Shown here one piece after another: positions 9,791-18,325 of a DNA stretch of 33,445 nucleotides (position 1 is its first letter; every line of letters starts with the position of its first letter). The notes under the pieces are model-generated. The model saw only the letters and a list, made by a program, of their open reading frames with translations. It was not told where the DNA came from and made no database searches. The stretch comes from Chitinophagaceae bacterium. Lineage in GTDB: Bacteria; Bacteroidota; Bacteroidia; Chitinophagales; Chitinophagaceae. A program made the position numbers and the translations under genes. The stretch lies in NCBI GenBank assembly GCA_025360525.1, contig JANYCA010000111.1, forward strand, positions 1-33,445. The letters run 5' to 3'.

Positions 9791-10981
9791 ATGGATACAC
9801 TTAAGTATAAGGAAATTTTCCGCAAAGAGTTATTGAATAATGTGGTTCCATTCTGGACAAAAAATTCAGAAGATAAAAAGTATGGCGGCTTTTTTACCTG
9901 CCTCGATGAGAAAGGAAAAGTTTATGATACAGATAAATTTATGTGGCTGCAATGCCGCCAAATATGGACACTATCGATGCTTTACAACCAGGTTGAGAAA
10001 AAGCAGGAATGGCTTGACATGGCAATACGTGGTGCTGAGTTTGTAAAAGTGAACGGTCGTGATGCAGAGGGCAACTGGTACTTTTCGCTTACCCGTGAGG
10101 GCAAACCGATCATCCAGCCTTACAACATATTCTCTGACTGTTTTGCAGCCATGGGTTTTGCACAGTTATATAGTGCAACCCACAATGAAGAATTCAAATT
10201 AATTGCACTGCAAACATTTGATAATATTATTAGAAGGCAGGATAATAGTAAGGGAGTTTACAATAAACAATTTCCTGGCACACGCCCGCTAAAGGGGTTT
10301 TCGTTACCTATGATTCTTTGCAACCTGGTTTTAGAGATGGAACCCATCCTGAAACCTGAGCTTGTTGAACAAACCATTGAGCAAGGCATGCATGCAGTTA
10401 TGAAAACGTTTTATAAACCGGAGTTTGGTTTGATCCTGGAAAATGTAGCGCCCGATGGCAGCTTTGTTGATTGCTTTGAAGGAAGATTGATTAACCCGGG
10501 TCATGCCATCGAATCCTTATGGTTTGTTATGGACCTGGCGAAACGCACGGATGATTGTAGCACAATAAAACAGGCTGTCGATTTAACTATCGCTACATTG
10601 GAATATAGTTGGGACAAAAAATATGGCGGAATTTTTTATTTTCTTGATGTAAAAGGAAATCCGCTCCAACAATTAGAGTGGGACCAGAAATTGTGGTGGG
10701 TGCATATTGAAGCCATCGTCAATCTGTTGAAAGCTTATCATCTTACGGGTGATGAGCGGTGTTGGAATTGGTTCGAAAAGGTCTTCGAATATACCTGGAC
10801 CCATTTTACAGATAGCGCAAATGGAGAATGGTTTGGTTATCTCAATCGGCGTGGTGAGGTACTCTCACATGCTAAAGGCGGGAAATGGAAAGGCTTCTTC
10901 CATGTGCCAAGAGGATTATACCAGAGCTGGAAGACGTTGGAAGCGATAACAGAAAAGGCTGGTGTATTAAATCAAATATAA
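9791..10981 (+). CDS. AGE-family epimerase, likely N-acylglucosamine 2-epimerase
   Basis: The protein has 396 residues, the usual length for the family, and no signal peptide, so it is cytoplasmic. It has the AGE (alpha/alpha)6-barrel motifs: RQIWTLSMLYN near residue 56, NPGHAIESLWF with His238, LWWVHIEAI near 300, and KGGKWKGFFHVPRGL with His371. The two histidines match the pair established as catalytic in N-acylglucosamine 2-epimerases. The GG-WKG-FHVPR segment looks closer to GlcNAc/ManNAc epimerases than to cellobiose epimerases or mannose isomerases, though those remain possible. The expected reaction is reversible GlcNAc to ManNAc epimerisation. The gene ends 7 bases before the MFS transporter gene, which suggests that the transporter delivers the epimerase substrate. 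Confidence 0.85.
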   Translation: MDTLKYKEIFRKELLNNVVPFWTKNSEDKKYGGFFTCLDEKGKVYDTDKFMWLQCRQIWTLSMLYNQVEKKQEWLDMAIRGAEFVKVNGRDAEGNWYFSLTREGKPIIQPYNIFSDCFAAMGFAQLYSATHNEEFKLIALQTFDNIIRRQDNSKGVYNKQFPGTRPLKGFSLPMILCNLVLEMEPILKPELVEQTIEQGMHAVMKTFYKPEFGLILENVAPDGSFVDCFEGRLINPGHAIESLWFVMDLAKRTDDCSTIKQAVDLTIATLEYSWDKKYGGIFYFLDVKGNPLQQLEWDQKLWWVHIEAIVNLLKAYHLTGDERCWNWFEKVFEYTWTHFTDSANGEWFGYLNRRGEVLSHAKGGKWKGFFHVPRGLYQSWKTLEAITEKAGVLNQI

Positions 10982-10988
10982 AATTGAA

Positions 10989-12242
10989 ATGGCCACGATA
11001 ATATTACAACCAATTACTAATGAAGAAGGCATTGATGAAAAGCAGTCAAGCTATACGCCCGCACTTATCGTATTGGGGGTTTTATATTTTATGATGGGGC
11101 TTATTACATGCCTTAATGATACGCTCGTGCCTTTTTTCAAAAAAGGTTTTACACTTAGCTATTCCCAGTCATCATTGGTTCAATTTTACTTCTTTCTCAC
11201 CTATGCAGTCATGTCAATCCCCGCAGGGAAATTAATTGAAAGAATCGGCTATAAAAAAGGAATGGTGTTGGGATTCTCCATTGCTGCAATCGGAGCAATT
11301 TTATTTTTACCAGCGTCCATTTTCCATTTTTATGAACTGTTTTTAGCTGCATTATTTGTGGTAGCTATCGGCATTGTGTTGTTACAGGTAGCTGCAAACC
11401 CATACGTGACAATTTTGGGGCCTGCAAAAACGGCTTCGTCACGATTGGCAATGGTACAAGGGGTGGGTTCGATAGGTACTACAGTAGCACCTGTTTTAGG
11501 CGCTTATTTTATTTTATCCAGGTTGGATACTTCAAACACCTCGAGCGAAGCACTCAGAATTCCATATTTGGTTATAGCAGGAATATTGGTTGTTATCGCA
11601 CTTGTGGTATCGAGACTGAAATTGCCTGTAATCAAGCAGGCTGCAGACAGGGCTGGTGTTGTAGAAGGTAAGACGAAAAGCATTTTTGCTTTCCGTAACC
11701 TTAATTACGGCACGGTAGCTATATTTTTATATGTTGGTGCTGAAGTTTCAATTGGCACATTCCTCACGAATTATGTGTCGGACATTTTGAAACTTGACGT
11801 AAAGGATGCTAATTCGTATGTGGCGTTTTACTGGGGCAGTATGGTTATTGGGCGGTTATTGGGTACTTTGATTTTAAAAACAGTAAAGCCCGGATTTGTG
11901 CTGGCAATATGTGCATCTATGGCTGTAATGCTGATACTTGTTTCGGTAAATACAAGTGGTCTTGTTGCTGTTTGGAGTATGATCGCTATTGGACTTTTTA
12001 ACTCAGTCATGTTCGCAATAATATTCTCTTTATCTGTTAACGGGTTAGGAACGCATACAACCCGGGCTTCAGGGATATTATCGACAGCGATCGTGGGAGG
12101 AGCAGTAATGCCCTTTATGCAGGGGATGTTGATAGATCATTTTACCTGGACAATCGCATTTATGCTGCCACTATCAGGTTACTTATTTATTCTATTTTAT
12201 GGCTTAAATGGTTACCGGTCTAAATACAATTTAAAATCATAA
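10989..12242 (+). CDS. FHS-type sugar MFS transporter
   Basis: The protein has 417 residues and about 12 hydrophobic segments. It carries features of the fucose/glucose-galactose:H+ symporter branch of the major facilitator superfamily: FMMGLITCLNDTLVPFFK in helix 1, PAGKLIERIGYKKGM in the loop between helices 2 and 3, LLQVAANPYVTILG in helix 4, and GVGSIGTTVAPVLGAYFI in helix 5. It sits in the inner membrane and most likely imports the monosaccharide released by the locus. It follows the AGE epimerase gene by 7 bases and is the last gene of the + strand cluster. The specific sugar cannot be read from the sequence; an N-acetylhexosamine is inferred from the neighbour. Confidence 0.9.
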   Translation: MATIILQPITNEEGIDEKQSSYTPALIVLGVLYFMMGLITCLNDTLVPFFKKGFTLSYSQSSLVQFYFFLTYAVMSIPAGKLIERIGYKKGMVLGFSIAAIGAILFLPASIFHFYELFLAALFVVAIGIVLLQVAANPYVTILGPAKTASSRLAMVQGVGSIGTTVAPVLGAYFILSRLDTSNTSSEALRIPYLVIAGILVVIALVVSRLKLPVIKQAADRAGVVEGKTKSIFAFRNLNYGTVAIFLYVGAEVSIGTFLTNYVSDILKLDVKDANSYVAFYWGSMVIGRLLGTLILKTVKPGFVLAICASMAVMLILVSVNTSGLVAVWSMIAIGLFNSVMFAIIFSLSVNGLGTHTTRASGILSTAIVGGAVMPFMQGMLIDHFTWTIAFMLPLSGYLFILFYGLNGYRSKYNLKS

Positions 12243-12581
12243 ATTCTTTATTGGCCAGTCGGCCTGTAAACAATTAAGGCTATTTGTGTGAACAAGAAGT
12301 CTATAAAAATTATTGTTACTCGCCGATGCAGAAAGGGGTTCGGGCCCCCTCGATTACCCATTCTAGAAAACCTCTCCTTTTAGGAAGGGCATCCTTGTTT
12401 TAAAGGCAGGCCGATTTTGACAAACTCCTCACAGGGGGCAATGCTTCCACCGCTAGCTACTCTTTAAATTCTATCATTTTAAATACTCTCCTTCTTACAC
12501 ACTTCTTAACCACTCATCAGTTTTAAGAAAACATTAGTGCCATACCAACTGTTAATGAAATAAAAACAGGTGTTTTTCCGT
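12243..12581. other. Intergenic gap between the sugar locus and the processing protease
   Basis: No supported gene is seen. A frame starting with GTG at 12288 is open to a TAG near 12383 and then continues open for 28 more codons, which could be a decayed gene or chance. Two small inverted repeats are visible, GGCC-agtc-GGCC near 12253-12264 and GGGG-ttcggg-CCCC near 12337-12350. A degenerate palindrome centred on CCTTTTAGG occurs near 12370-12390. None is a convincing terminator, as no T-run follows. Confidence 0.4.
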
Positions 12582-12590
12582 TAATTTTAC
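12582..12590 (+). promoter_or_regulatory. Candidate -7 promoter box for the processing protease gene
   Basis: TAATTTTAC resembles the Bacteroidota -7 consensus TAnnTTTG followed by a purine or C. If transcription starts 5-10 bases downstream, the ATG at 12594 would lie at or before the transcript start. This favours the ATG at 12618 as the real start. No clear -33 TTG is seen. Confidence 0.35.
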
Positions 12591-12617
12591 TTTATGCTAC
12601 ACTTAAGGCAAATTATT

Positions 12618-14846
12618 ATGAATAAAAAATTCTTCCCGGTATTACTGGTTTTAACAGTTGCAAGTTTCTTTTTTGCTTTTTCCAGAAGCAGTAGTGCCAG
12701 CGATAATCCAAAATCGAAGAACGAAAAGATTTTGCACAACGTAGGATTACTGCTGGAACAAGGGCATTATAGTCCCAAAAAAATTGATGATAATTTTTCA
12801 TCAGCAGTTTTAAAAGCCTTTGTAAAAGAACTGGACGAGGATAAAAGTATTTTTTTGAAAGCAGATATAGATAGTTTTCAAAAGTATGCCAACACAATCG
12901 ACGACGAGATACATGGGAGCAGACTAGAGTCATTTTATTTTATCAGCGAATCATACTCCCGGAGAATGAAGCAAGCTTCGCAATTTTACATTGACCTCTT
13001 AAGTAAACCGTTTGATTTCACCAAAGATGAGAATATTATAATGGATAGCGAAAAGTTGCAGTACGCTAAGGACGATGCAGCACGAAAGGAAGTTTGGCGC
13101 AAACGCCTGAAATACCTTGTGCTTACCAAGTATGCGGATTTCTTAGATGACAGAGAGCATAATAAAGATAAAAAGACAATTGATACAACAGACAGTACTA
13201 CTGATAGTGTTGCTAAACCTCCCGTTAAATTTGTGTACAAAGCCGATAGCACTTTGGAGAGGGAAGCCCGTGACCAGGTTCGTAAACAAATAGGCCGCTA
13301 CTTTACAACCCTGCAAAATCACAACACATCCGATGAATTGTTCAGTGAGTTTTTAAACAATATTGCTACAGAAATGGATCCCCACACAAGTTATTTTGCA
13401 CCTATAGAAAGCAGGGGGTTTAATGAAATGATGAGTGGCAGGTTTTATGGTATCGGGGCACAGTTAAAAGAAGAAGAAAGCAAAATCAAAATTGCCAGTC
13501 TTATTTCTGGTGGCCCTGCTTGGAAATCAGGTCAAATGAATGTGAATGATGAAATTATTAAGATAGCCCAGGGAACAGGTGAGCCGGTAGATGTTACAGG
13601 GTATGCGGTACCTGATGCAGTAAAACTTATCAGGGGATCGGAGGCCGGAACTGAAGTTAGGCTTACCGTTAAGAAGGCAGATGGCAGCATTAAAGTAATT
13701 ATTCTTAAAAGAGATGAAATAAAGCTGGATGATACATTTGCAAAAAGTGTTATCATAAATGGCGAGCATAAAATCGGGTATATTTATTTGCCGGAATTTT
13801 ATATGGATTTTGAAAATCCGAATGGCGCAAGATGCTCTGATGATGTTGCTAAAGAAATAGTGAAACTGAAAGCTGAAAATGTAGAAGGCATTGTAATGGA
13901 TTTAAGAAGTAACGGAGGAGGATCGCTTCCTGAGGTGGTAAAGATGGTGGGCCTGTTTATTGAAGATGGACCTGTTTGCCAGGTTAAAGGACGGGAAAAT
14001 GTTCAACCCCAACAATTGAAAGACAGGGATAAAAGTATATTGTATACAGGGCCGTTGACTGTAATGGTAGATGAATACAGTGCGTCTGCATCAGAAATAT
14101 TTGCGGCTGCAATACAGGATTATAAACGTGGAATTATTGTAGGTAGCAGTTCAACCTATGGTAAGGGAACGGTACAACGTACCATTCCTTTAAATCCTGA
14201 ATCTGAGTATGTGATTAGTGGAAAAAAACCAGAAGATTTAGGCACTGTTAAACTAACGCTGCAGAAATTTTATCGCATTAATGGCGGCGCTACCCAGTTA
14301 AGGGGTGTAACTCCGGATGTAGTAATACCTGACAGGTATGAGTTGGCCAAAACAAGAGAAAAAGACAATCCTACAGCTTTAAGCTGGGATGAAATTGGTA
14401 AGGCCGATTACAAGCCATGGGTATCTACTTATAGTACAGATGCCGTAGTTGCTGCAGCTAATTTGCAAATACAAAGCAGCCCAACTTTTGCTGGAATAAA
14501 AAAGCAAATCGAATGGATATATAAGCAAAATGACAAAGATTATCCACTTAACCTGGCTAAATATCAAACAGAGCAAAAGTTATTAAAATCAGCCTATAAA
14601 AATTTGGATAGTTTATATGCAGGCAAAGGTGGAATCGTTCAGAATCTTGAAGCCGATTCTGCTAAGTTTACAACAGACATAACTAAAATGACACCGGATA
14701 AAGACAAGGTTGAAAAAAATAAGCAGTTTGTGAAAAGGGTTAAATCGGATATTTATATTGACGAAACGGTTAAGATAATCAACAATATGATCACTCAAAG
14801 CAACCTTGCATTGAACAACAATGCACGGGATGCAAAAAAGAATTAA
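12618..14846 (+). CDS. Tsp/Prc-like C-terminal processing protease (S41)
   Basis: The chosen start is the ATG at 12618 (742 residues), because the following MNKKFFPVLLVLTVASFFFAF is a normal signal peptide or anchor. An in-frame ATG at 12594 would add eight residues. An N-terminal helical region is followed by a PDZ domain (about 235-320, YGIGAQLKEEESKIKIASLISGGPAW). The S41 core contains GIVMDLRSNGGG and SASASEIFAAAIQDY with catalytic Ser490. STYGKGTVQ carries catalytic Lys516, and the Asp of QDY aligns with the third conserved residue. A C-terminal DUF3340-like tail follows, as in E. coli Prc. It should degrade or process envelope proteins from their C-termini in the periplasm. It stands alone, with a strong terminator right after it. 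Confidence 0.95.
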   Translation: MNKKFFPVLLVLTVASFFFAFSRSSSASDNPKSKNEKILHNVGLLLEQGHYSPKKIDDNFSSAVLKAFVKELDEDKSIFLKADIDSFQKYANTIDDEIHGSRLESFYFISESYSRRMKQASQFYIDLLSKPFDFTKDENIIMDSEKLQYAKDDAARKEVWRKRLKYLVLTKYADFLDDREHNKDKKTIDTTDSTTDSVAKPPVKFVYKADSTLEREARDQVRKQIGRYFTTLQNHNTSDELFSEFLNNIATEMDPHTSYFAPIESRGFNEMMSGRFYGIGAQLKEEESKIKIASLISGGPAWKSGQMNVNDEIIKIAQGTGEPVDVTGYAVPDAVKLIRGSEAGTEVRLTVKKADGSIKVIILKRDEIKLDDTFAKSVIINGEHKIGYIYLPEFYMDFENPNGARCSDDVAKEIVKLKAENVEGIVMDLRSNGGGSLPEVVKMVGLFIEDGPVCQVKGRENVQPQQLKDRDKSILYTGPLTVMVDEYSASASEIFAAAIQDYKRGIIVGSSSTYGKGTVQRTIPLNPESEYVISGKKPEDLGTVKLTLQKFYRINGGATQLRGVTPDVVIPDRYELAKTREKDNPTALSWDEIGKADYKPWVSTYSTDAVVAAANLQIQSSPTFAGIKKQIEWIYKQNDKDYPLNLAKYQTEQKLLKSAYKNLDSLYAGKGGIVQNLEADSAKFTTDITKMTPDKDKVEKNKQFVKRVKSDIYIDETVKIINNMITQSNLALNNNARDAKKN

Positions 14847-14873
14847 TTGCCTCACCAGATTTTTACGCAACTA

Positions 14874-14912
14874 ACAGAACAGCCGCTTCGATTGAAGCGG
14901 CTGTTCTGTTTT
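14874..14912 (+). terminator. Rho-independent terminator after the S41 protease gene
   Basis: A perfect 16-bp stem (14874-14889 with 14894-14909) has a GATT loop and is followed by a run of T. It lies 28 bases after the protease stop. It may also slow transcription from the convergent DinB-like gene that ends at 14933, although the - strand has no good T-run. Confidence 0.9.
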
Positions 14913-14932
14913 AACATCGTTTATTTGCACCA

Positions 14933-15445
14933 TTACAACAAATATCTTTCGGCCAATATTTTTTTATGATGATTAAAGTGCCCCAGCAAAATAAACCCAA
15001 TGCTCAATACGGTAGCCTCGTTATTGTTGGCAGTACCAACGGCGGCTAAGGCGTTTTCGCTAAAGCTTTTAAAGAGCACTTCAGTAGCTTTTCGTACAGT
15101 TAAAAATTCCTGTATAAGGCTTTCCCAGGTTCTGCTGTTGGCATTGGAGTTGGCTGCGTAATCATTTTCATCAAATCCTGGAAGATTTGTTTTTTCTCCT
15201 CTTGCAAAACACAAAGCCCTGTAGCAAAAAATTCTTTCGGTATCACCCATATGCAAAAGCATTTCCTTTATCGTCCACTTGCCTTCGGCATAAGCAAACA
15301 TAGATTTTTCTTCAGTTACGAATTGCAAAAAGGACTCCAGGCCGCTGCTTTGATTTTGTAATGCTGTAAAAAAATCGGTTTCTGTTACCTGGTCTATATA
15401 TTTCTGAAAGTAGCTTGCGTAATTGGTGGGTGAAGGTTTTGACAT
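14933..15445 (-). CDS. DinB-like (DinB/YfiT superfamily) putative metal-dependent protein
   Basis: The protein has 170 residues and forms the four-helix pattern of the DinB superfamily. KWTIKEMLLHMGDTERIF carries His65 and the C-terminal GHFNHHKKILAERYL carries His156 and His160. These are the three histidines expected to bind the divalent metal. ARGEKTNLPGFDENDYA is a typical mid-segment. Some members are bacillithiol or mycothiol-dependent transferases, but the substrate of this one is unknown. It is a single-gene unit facing the S41 protease gene. A 7-bp repeat array lies just upstream of its start. Confidence 0.88.
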   Translation of the reverse strand: MSKPSPTNYASYFQKYIDQVTETDFFTALQNQSSGLESFLQFVTEEKSMFAYAEGKWTIKEMLLHMGDTERIFCYRALCFARGEKTNLPGFDENDYAANSNANSRTWESLIQEFLTVRKATEVLFKSFSENALAAVGTANNNEATVLSIGFILLGHFNHHKKILAERYLL

Positions 15446-15453
15446 GGCGGTTT

Positions 15454-15502
15454 AATTGACAATTGATAGTTGATAATTGATAATCGATAATCGGTAATTG
15501 AT
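15454..15502. repeat. Tandem array of seven AATTGAT-type heptads
   Basis: Seven consecutive 7-base units follow the pattern ARYYGRY, for example AATTGAC, AGTTGAT and AATCGGT. They total exactly 49 bases with no gaps, beginning 8 bases upstream of the DinB-like start codon. Related arrays are at 21265-21299 and 25071-25161. Confidence 0.85.
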
Positions 15503-15647
15503 TTGTAATACTTTTTTCATTGGAAGAATAAAGATAAAACATAAACGGATTAATTATTTAGTTTACAACGTTAGTCAGCTGGATAGCTAAGTTTAGTTTT
15601 ATTATTACTTACCGTTTTTTTGAGACAGGTTGATTAAAAAAGAAACT

Positions 15648-15690
15648 AAAAAAGAGGCTAACTCATATTTTTGAAACAGCCTCTTTTTTT
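15648..15690 (-). terminator. Rho-independent terminator after the subtilase gene (possibly bidirectional)
   Basis: A 12-bp stem (15648-15659 with 15678-15689, core AGAGGCT/AGCCTCT) has an 18-base loop. On the - strand it ends in a run of six T. It lies just downstream of the subtilase stop at 15706. The stem is symmetric, with A and T runs on both sides. Confidence 0.8.
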
Positions 15691-15705
15691 AATGTATTCA
15701 ATGGC

Positions 15706-17376
15706 TTAACCTTTATTATTTGTTTTTAATTTTGGTTTAGGCAGCATTTCCAGCTTGGTGGCTTTGCGTTCACCTTTTAAAGTGCTGGCTAGTTTTACTG
15801 CAGCATAAGCATTCAATAACCCACCTGTTTTGCTAAGTTCACTTAGTTTTACTTTATTGGTTGTACCGGGTATATTTACTTCCTCATCCAACATTGTACT
15901 GGATTTTTCGATAGCATATTTAAGCTGCTGTGCTGTTAACGTTGGAAAATATTCAAGCAGCAATGCTGCAGTTCCAGCCACTACCGGTGCCGCCATGCTG
16001 GTGCCTGATAATTTACCATAGGTATTTCCTCCCGGGAGGGTTGCATAAATCTGCACACCCGGGGCAAACACATCTACATCCTTTTTACCGAAATTGCTAA
16101 AGCTGGCAGTGATACCACCGTTTTTTGGGTCACCACTTGCACCTACCGTAATCCAATTGCTAGCTCTTTTTCCATCCAGGTAATTTACCGTAGGGAAGTT
16201 ATCCGTGCTGTCTACATTTTTTGCATCATTTCCCGCTGCATGCACCAGTAAAACACCTTTCTCTTCGGCATATTTTACAGCTTCATCAACCCATTCTTTT
16301 TCAGGCGAAAAATCTTTTCCAAAACTCATACTTACAATCTGTGCACCGTTATCAACTGCATAGCGAATGGCAGTGGCAATGTCTTTATCATGCTCATCAC
16401 CATCAGGCACTGCCCTTATCATCATGATGCGTACGTTGTCTGCTATGCCATCTCCGCCTTTGTCATTGTTCCGTACACCTGCAATAATGCCGGAGCAATG
16501 TGTACCATGCATGGGCGTGTTGGCCATAATATCATTATTGCCGTAAAAACGATCGTTGATATTGGTTTCATCATCACCTACAATATCTTTACGGTATTCC
16601 GGGGGCGCCTCTGTAGAAGCGGCTGCTTTCCTTAACTGGCCTTCAAATTCTTCAATTATCTGAACATTGGAAATGTCGTTGGTGCTATTTCCTTTGCATA
16701 TTTGCAGTAAAAAAGATCTTGTTCTTTTTGCATCCGCATTGGTGGTAATATATTTTTCAAGGTCGGTGCAATTGTATTCCTTTTTTGCAAGTTCTGTTCT
16801 AATCACAGAGTCCCCAGTTAAAAAAGAAGGAAGCATTTTTTTCATAAATGCAACTTCGGCCGGATTAATATCGCCTACCACTCTTTGTTCGGCTTTTTTA
16901 AAAACTTCCAGTTCAGATTTTTCTACTGAATTTAAAGAAGATTCATCCGGAACCACTGTTCCAAATTTTGCTTTAAGCTTGTGATAAATTCTTGCACCTT
17001 CGTAACTATCCTGTTTTACATTGCGGCCGTCTTTGCCGCCTAAAAAATTCCAGCCATGTACATCGTCGATATAACCGTTTTTGTCATCATCAATTCCATT
17101 ACCAGGAATTTCTTTTTTATTTGTCCACAGTATTGGTTTTAAATCTTCATGCAGGGTATCAATACCGCTATCAATAACGGCCACTACCACCTGCCTGCTT
17201 TTTAGTTTTTTTGCTTTGATAAAATCATACGCTTTATTAAGACTGATGCCATAGTAGCCGGTACTGTCTTTGTCTAGCTGGTGCCAGTTTTTTGGTACTT
17301 CGGTGGTTGCGTTTTGTGCAAAGGAAGCAGCACCTATTAATAAGCCGGCGCTAAGGATAAAGGAAATTTTTGTCAT
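15706..17376 (-). CDS. Secreted subtilisin-like serine protease (S8)
   Basis: The protein has 556 residues with a signal peptide ending near ASFAQ. The catalytic triad is readable: Asp69 in VAVIDSGID, His290 in MHGTHCSGIIAG, and Ser460 in SGTSMAAPVVAGTAALL. The oxyanion Asn383 is in HAAGNDA. The spacing between Asp and His is about 220 residues, against roughly 30 in compact subtilisins. The extra stretch (about 115-280) is charged and helical and may be an inserted lid or regulatory domain. No T9SS tail or propeptide inhibitor domain is obvious. It probably acts in the periplasm or outside the cell. It is a single gene with its own terminator. Confidence 0.95.
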   Translation of the reverse strand: MTKISFILSAGLLIGAASFAQNATTEVPKNWHQLDKDSTGYYGISLNKAYDFIKAKKLKSRQVVVAVIDSGIDTLHEDLKPILWTNKKEIPGNGIDDDKNGYIDDVHGWNFLGGKDGRNVKQDSYEGARIYHKLKAKFGTVVPDESSLNSVEKSELEVFKKAEQRVVGDINPAEVAFMKKMLPSFLTGDSVIRTELAKKEYNCTDLEKYITTNADAKRTRSFLLQICKGNSTNDISNVQIIEEFEGQLRKAAASTEAPPEYRKDIVGDDETNINDRFYGNNDIMANTPMHGTHCSGIIAGVRNNDKGGDGIADNVRIMMIRAVPDGDEHDKDIATAIRYAVDNGAQIVSMSFGKDFSPEKEWVDEAVKYAEEKGVLLVHAAGNDAKNVDSTDNFPTVNYLDGKRASNWITVGASGDPKNGGITASFSNFGKKDVDVFAPGVQIYATLPGGNTYGKLSGTSMAAPVVAGTAALLLEYFPTLTAQQLKYAIEKSSTMLDEEVNIPGTTNKVKLSELSKTGGLLNAYAAVKLASTLKGERKATKLEMLPKPKLKTNNKG

Positions 17377-17469
17377 TAATTTTTTTTTAAGTGTTGCAAT
17401 TTATTACAAAGGATGTATATAGCGCTGCTGTTATCCTTGTTGTAGCCAGATTTAAGTAAATACTAACAA

Positions 17470-18309
17470 TTATTGTAGCTGTAATGTTTTGAGGAAATAG
17501 TTTTTCGGGAATTTTATTGTCGGTATCGAATACTTTTCGAAAATGCCAAAAATCGTACTTCCACTGCCACTCATTGCTGCATACTTTGCTCCATGGCTGT
17601 ACAAAACTTCTTTAATATTTTTAATTTCAGGGTAAAGCTCAAATACAGGCAATTCAAAATCGTTGGTTAAAAACGCTTTCCATGTTTCTATGGGCTCGTT
17701 AATTATTTCTTTAAAATTATTAGCAGCGGGTTGGGTGCCGGATAATTGAAGTTGTTTAAAAGCCCAGCCGGTATTGATGTGTATGCCGGGATTAATCAGC
17801 ATGATTTTATAGGCAGACAAATCTAAATCCAGCTCCTCCAGTATTTCTCCCCTGCCTGTGGCAAAACATGGCTGGTTAATAATAAAAAAGGGGCAGTCGC
17901 TGCCCAGCTGTAGCGAATAATCAATCAATTGACTGGTGGAAAGATTAAGTTTAAATTGATTATTTAGCAGTTGTAGTGTAAAAGCAGCATCTGCAGATCC
18001 GCCACCAAGGCCTGCACCCATCGGGATATTTTTGTGCAGGTGCAGGCGCACTGCTGGTAACATCGGGAAATCTTTTTTTAAAAGATAGTAGGCTTTTACG
18101 CAAATATTATCTGTTTCATTGCCATCAATAGTAATACCAGACTGGCTGTAAATAACCTGTTTGGCGGTTGATGATGCGGCAGGTATTATTTCCAGCGCAT
18201 CTGTTAAGGGAATGGGGATAAAAATAGTTGAAAGGTTGTGAAAGTTATCTGCTCTTTTGGAGCAAATACTCAAACCAATATTTATTTTACAATTGGGAAA
18301 TACAACCAA
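17470..18309 (-). CDS. ispE: 4-diphosphocytidyl-2-C-methyl-D-erythritol kinase (IspE), TTG start
   Basis: The protein has 279 residues and belongs to the GHMP kinase family. It phosphorylates CDP-methylerythritol in the MEP isoprenoid pathway. The family N-terminus VVFPNCKINIGL carries catalytic Lys8. The ATP-binding glycine loop PMGAGLGGGSADAA is at about 97-110. GSDCPFFI carries the catalytic Asp138, and SGSGSTIFGIF is GHMP motif 3 near the C-terminus. The start is TTG at 18309: an in-frame TAA lies only a few codons upstream, no ATG or GTG falls between, and the reading begins exactly at the family N-terminus. The HNH gene ends 16 bases upstream on the same strand, so co-transcription is possible. 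Confidence 0.95.
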   Translation of the reverse strand: MVVFPNCKINIGLSICSKRADNFHNLSTIFIPIPLTDALEIIPAASSTAKQVIYSQSGITIDGNETDNICVKAYYLLKKDFPMLPAVRLHLHKNIPMGAGLGGGSADAAFTLQLLNNQFKLNLSTSQLIDYSLQLGSDCPFFIINQPCFATGRGEILEELDLDLSAYKIMLINPGIHINTGWAFKQLQLSGTQPAANNFKEIINEPIETWKAFLTNDFELPVFELYPEIKNIKEVLYSHGAKYAAMSGSGSTIFGIFEKYSIPTIKFPKNYFLKTLQLQ

Positions 18310-18325
18310 GGTGCTGCCTGTTTAT

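Noticed and set aside
12288..12467. Possible small gene or decayed gene from a GTG at 12288
   Set aside because: It is broken by an in-frame TAG and has no recognisable motif, so it was kept only as a remark on the gap.
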